Source: Linepithema humile | Taxonomy: Eukaryota > Arthropoda > Insecta > Hymenoptera > Formicidae | DNA: 64,000 nt | Assembly (NCBI RefSeq): GCF_040581485.1 | Contig: NC_090131.1 | Coordinates: forward strand, 24,192,532 to 24,256,531 | Reading direction: 5' to 3' | Shown here: positions 60,521 through 64,000 of the stretch, piece by piece | Layout: every line of letters starts with the position of its first letter | Position numbering within the stretch: the stretch's first letter is position 1 | Notes under the pieces: model-generated | Seen by the model: only the letters and a program-made list of their open reading frames with translations | Told to the model about the DNA's origin: nothing | Databases searched by the model: none | Program-made: the position numbers and the translations under genes

Positions 60521-63500
60521 TTTACATAAAGTGTTTATCAACGTGTGCGTATTATTGCAATATTACCGATAATCGGCTAGATCAAAATTTTTTCCACTAT
60601 CTCCGTGCCCACTAGAGGACTAGCCCATTTGCTAGTTATGAAATTTTATTCTTTTATTAGTAAATCTCTTTTTCAAAGTGGGCCAACAAATTATTTCTAA
60701 CAATAAATTCTCAAATATTTTTTATCTCCAATTTTACGTTATATTTTATTACAATATTAACTTTTATTGTTAATAAAATATATGGTCTCAAATATATAAA
60801 TAGTCAGTAAAAACAGTAAGCAAAATGTTAGCAATTTTTTAATTATAATTTAGAAATATGATAAAAATCCTTAAATTTATTATTAAGTATTAATTTTTTT
60901 TCTATTATTCTTCTTAGAATATTTGAAGCAAATATATATGTATTTATATATCCAGAAAGCCAAATATTAACAAGATTTGATCAAGTTTGTCAATATTTTG
61001 ATTAATATTTGGCTTTTTGGGAATATAAACACATATATATTTGCTTCAAATATTCTAAGAAAAATAATTAAAAAAAAATTAATACTTAATAATAAATTTA
61101 AACATTTTTATCATATTTCTAAATTATAATTAAAAAATTCTGTTTAATTAAAATAGCGCGTAATATTTTTTGAATAGTGCTTTGTTTAAGACAAGGCTTA
61201 AATGTGGAAAAAGCGACCGTATCTTTATTGTACAAAGGTTTTAAATAATTCCGCAACTATACTCGCGCTTTTTGAGCACATCCAGATTTTATTTAACCAT
61301 GTGCAACAATTTTTGATAGGCATATTTATTCGCAGCTATATCAAAAGACTAGAAACCAGTCTCACTCTCGTGTTGCTCAACTCTCAGATACATTCGAAAA
61401 CGTAATTTGCATTTGAGAAATTCTATAGAACATAATAAACTGCGCTTCGATTTTGTATGCACGAATTTTTCGCAATATCCAACGCAGTTTAATCGATACG
61501 ATAGCATTAATCGCAAGAGGAATTAAATTACCGCGCATTAATTGCGTCAAGAAATCGGAATTATCCCGTCGGGATGTGTACGTAACGAAAACGTAAATAT
61601 ATCACGTAAATATATCACGTAAATGAGTGACGTAACGCGCATTTGCCGATCTCCTGAAGGGTCAATGTACAAAACTCGAACTGCAAATAATTGATGGACT
61701 CGCGATCATGCTTGCGTCACGGATTATATACGTTGCGTGCGTGTGTACGATTTAATGCTATCATTGCCTCCGTTTTACGAGCACCGATTACCGCGACACG
61801 AAAGTGCCGGTGCTTGTTATGTACTCGCGATCGTTGTGTACACGTATACAATGAGACTGAAAGATAAATACTCTTGGATTTATGCGATCGTGTCAACAAT
61901 TATCCGAGTCGACTCTGAATTCCTTGAAAGAAGGACCTTTTCTTACAAGGTAGAATTTTTCTCACATACGAAATTGAAAATGCTGTATGCTAATTTTCTG
62001 AAAATTCTTTCCTTACAAAATTCGACATCGTTGAAATTCGTTTACTTAAAATTCCTTATCTATATAATTTTTAAAATATTTAAATTTCACTCACTTCAGC
62101 TCTTACTTGTTTATGCAAAATTTAAAATCTCTCTAATATACATATATTCACATAAAATTATTAATTTGTAGAATTTAAGATGCTTACAACTCTTTGCTTA
62201 AAATATCTCGCTAAAAGATTTAAGGATACGAAACTCAGTCAACATAAAAAAAATCGACTTGAGCAATTTTTTTTTTATCTTAACCATATCAATTGTTCAT
62301 CTTCGTTATCGCGGAGATCGCTCTGCGAGGAAAAATTTGAGATAATGAAACAATGAAATTGCGCTCGTTTCCTAATTTAAATTGCACATCGTGGAGCAGC
62401 GTGTCCGCGAGTCCGACTTCGCATGTCTCTGTAAAGCGTCACGTCATCGATCCCTTCGTCCCGTCGAATCGTGTATAGCCTAGAATACATCATCGAGATG
62501 TGATACAAAAAGATTGTCAAAATTGAACTCGTCATTGTCACACACAAATCATTATCCGACGACGCCCGACGTGTTTACACGCACACGCAGCACACTCCCT
62601 CGCGCTCTACGGGATTGCGATTATGAGCAATGTCGTTGTGAGGTGCAACGACCGACCGTCAAGTTCTCTAGCCTACCTAGCCACCGACTAAATGTACATG
62701 TTTTACGTAATACCGTGTCTACGTGTGTGTTATCGCCTTAAAACCTACGGGCAAACAGTCTTCTCGGGATCCGACGCCAGATCCTTTCTTAGATTACCTC
62801 GCATTTTTCTCTTTCTTTTTCTTCTTTTCCCCTCTTCCTACTTTCTCGGGAGTTATGTGTTTGGTTCACTGTCTTCACGCTGCAAGAATTCGTCAGTTTA
62901 GCATTATTACTTCGGTATTTTGATTCATCGTTTTCTACGTTTGACAATAATGAGTCGGAATCAGTAAGATGCGTTCGAGTATATTTTTCATTTCAGTAAT
63001 GTTCGCCAGCAATAGTTATACAAATATGCACGTGATTATATAATTTTCTCTAAATTTTACACGTCAATGAGACGCTAACTCTTCTCTCGAGTACAACTTT
63101 GATTCGTGTCCAATGCGAGAAAGTAAAATTCGAAATTTTCTCTCCATATTTTTATAAAATACTGAGAAATAAGTAATTATGAAATATTATAATTGATTTC
63201 TCGATAATTATGTCAGAGCTTTTTGTTAATACGAAATGTGAATTTCTTTATTTTCTCTTTGATCTGTTTGAATTACTTTTAGCAATTGTTGCGTTTTCTG
63301 CTCGCCAATATTGTCAATTTTTTCTATCAGATCTGTCTTTAAAAACTCATTTTTTTTTGCTAAAATATTTGAGTTTTAATTAACAAAATTTCTTGTCGCT
63401 TGTCTTTTTTTACCTTTTCATTTTTTCATCGATTTTAAATCTTATCAAGTGAGATTTTTTCGGATTACAACCGACCACGATCGTGGTATGATTATTTCTG

Positions 63501-63612
63501 CAAATGTCAATGTCTTTTTCAAAAAGGATTCATTTCCCATAGTATTTCGCTGCTATGAAAGTAGCTTCAAAGTTTTGCTTTAGATAATTCATTCTGTCAC
63601 TCTAAAGAGTAA
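60521..63612. other. Intergenic region, no recognised gene
   Basis: Contains a hairpin element (60833-61139, listed separately) and a short tandem ACGTAAATATATC-type repeat at about 61587-61627. A GC-richer patch at about 62390-62700 could be a promoter. Open frames such as 61737-62171 are AT-biased and show no domain. Confidence 0.5.
60833..61139. mobile_element. Foldback MITE-like hairpin
   Basis: The left arm begins AATTTTTTAATTATAATTTA and the right arm is its complement. Both arms share ATTTGAAGCAAATATATATG, AGTATTAATTTTTTTT and CAGAAAGCCAAATATT segments. About 140-bp arms enclose a loop of roughly 20 bp. No coding sequence. Confidence 0.75.
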
Positions 63613-64000
63613 TCATATCGCGTTGTCAGACAACGCTTTTTCCGTCGCGAATCGCGCTCTTGATTCCATCAATCTGTTAACATCGCAAAAGCGACTTTTA
63701 GCGTAAAGCTCTCTTTGCATGACAGCCGCACTGTACGCGGATTGCCTGTCAAACTTCAGCTTCCAGGCGATTCTAACGTCAAAGATTCCCTCTTCCACGA
63801 CCTGGAAGTCGCGATACGCGTTTAAATATTCATCTTCCGAATACCGCCGTTTGTCGGTTATCACTCGGGAATGCTTTCTAGAGTCGTCGAAGTTAGCCGT
63901 CAAATGAGTAGACATAGCTTGTTTCGATTTTTCCTCTCCGGGAGCAATGCTTTCGACTTGCCGGCGTCTTCCGAGCTGCTCCTGGTGTAGAGAGACCTGC
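63613..64000 (-). CDS. Partial unknown open frame, 3' end, continuing beyond the window
   Basis: The reading frame is open from the window edge to a TGA at 63613, about 128 codons, and includes QEQLGRRRQVESIAPGEEKS upstream of an internal ATG at 63915. It is rich in Arg, Glu and Ala, with helical segments (DEYLNAYRDFQVVEEGIFDV, VNRLMESRARFATEKALS) and no signal peptide or membrane span in view. I do not recognise a family. A CAG lies at the very edge (63997-63999), so an intron acceptor there is possible. It could be the last exon of a gene or a chance open frame; its GC-richer codon use compared with the flank favours the former. Confidence 0.4.
   Translation of the reverse strand, partial: QVSLHQEQLGRRRQVESIAPGEEKSKQAMSTHLTANFDDSRKHSRVITDKRRYSEDEYLNAYRDFQVVEEGIFDVRIAWKLKFDRQSAYSAAVMQRELYAKSRFCDVNRLMESRARFATEKALSDNAI

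Noticed and set aside
61737..62171. 144-residue plus-strand frame
   Set aside because: Mostly AT-biased hydrophobic sequence without domain, splice support or neighbours; probably chance.
1..64000. tRNA, rRNA or snRNA genes
   Set aside because: I scanned by eye for tRNA A/B-box-like pairs and spliceosomal RNA motifs and found none convincing; a covariance-model scan would be decisive.

Overview
The window looks like nuclear DNA from an insect, most likely a hymenopteran and probably an ant. The genes have many short exons with GT-AG introns, the intergenic DNA is AT-rich, the conserved proteins match insect and animal orthologues, and there is a tandem array of nine-exon odorant receptors of the kind that is expanded in ants. 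The species call is inference. I built all exon models by hand. Every complete model gives a coding length divisible by three and a continuous protein.

Layout. 1-485: the end of LSM8 (+). 2264-8564: a ZC3H4/suppressor-of-sable CCCH zinc-finger gene (-), probably starting from a tiny first coding exon. 8.6-12.9 kb: a gene-free, CpG- and CT-rich stretch with microsatellites. 12918-16063: RAD54 (-). 17654-20242: V-ATPase subunit B (-), divergent from two tandem acetyl-CoA hydrolase / 4-hydroxybutyrate CoA-transferase paralogues (+, 21568-28139 and 29026-31275). 31766-33855: TAB1 (-). 34398-37327: DDX41/abstrakt (+). 38231-40275: a four-exon proline/arginine-rich gene I do not recognise (+). 41627-49531: two intact odorant receptors and a broken third copy (+). 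49919-53572: a giant foldback transposon. 55056-56481: GOLGA7 (+). 56.5-63.6 kb: no convincing gene, but ancient duplications and hairpins. 63613-64000: a partial unknown open frame (-).

The first 40 kb is mostly housekeeping: RNA processing (LSM8, ZC3H4, DDX41), recombination repair (RAD54), organelle acidification (V-ATPase B), acyl-CoA metabolism and TAK1 signalling (TAB1). These neighbours do not form a pathway. From about 41 kb the window becomes lineage-specific: tandem chemoreceptor duplication, receptor decay by internal deletion, and insertion of nonautonomous hairpin elements.

The most striking structure is the 3.65 kb foldback element. It is about 18 copies of an exact 164-bp unit arranged as two opposing arms with almost no loop, ended by matching 334-bp terminal blocks and flanked by a near-perfect 9-bp direct repeat. 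A hexamer, AGTTCT, recurs at 31-bp spacing inside each unit.
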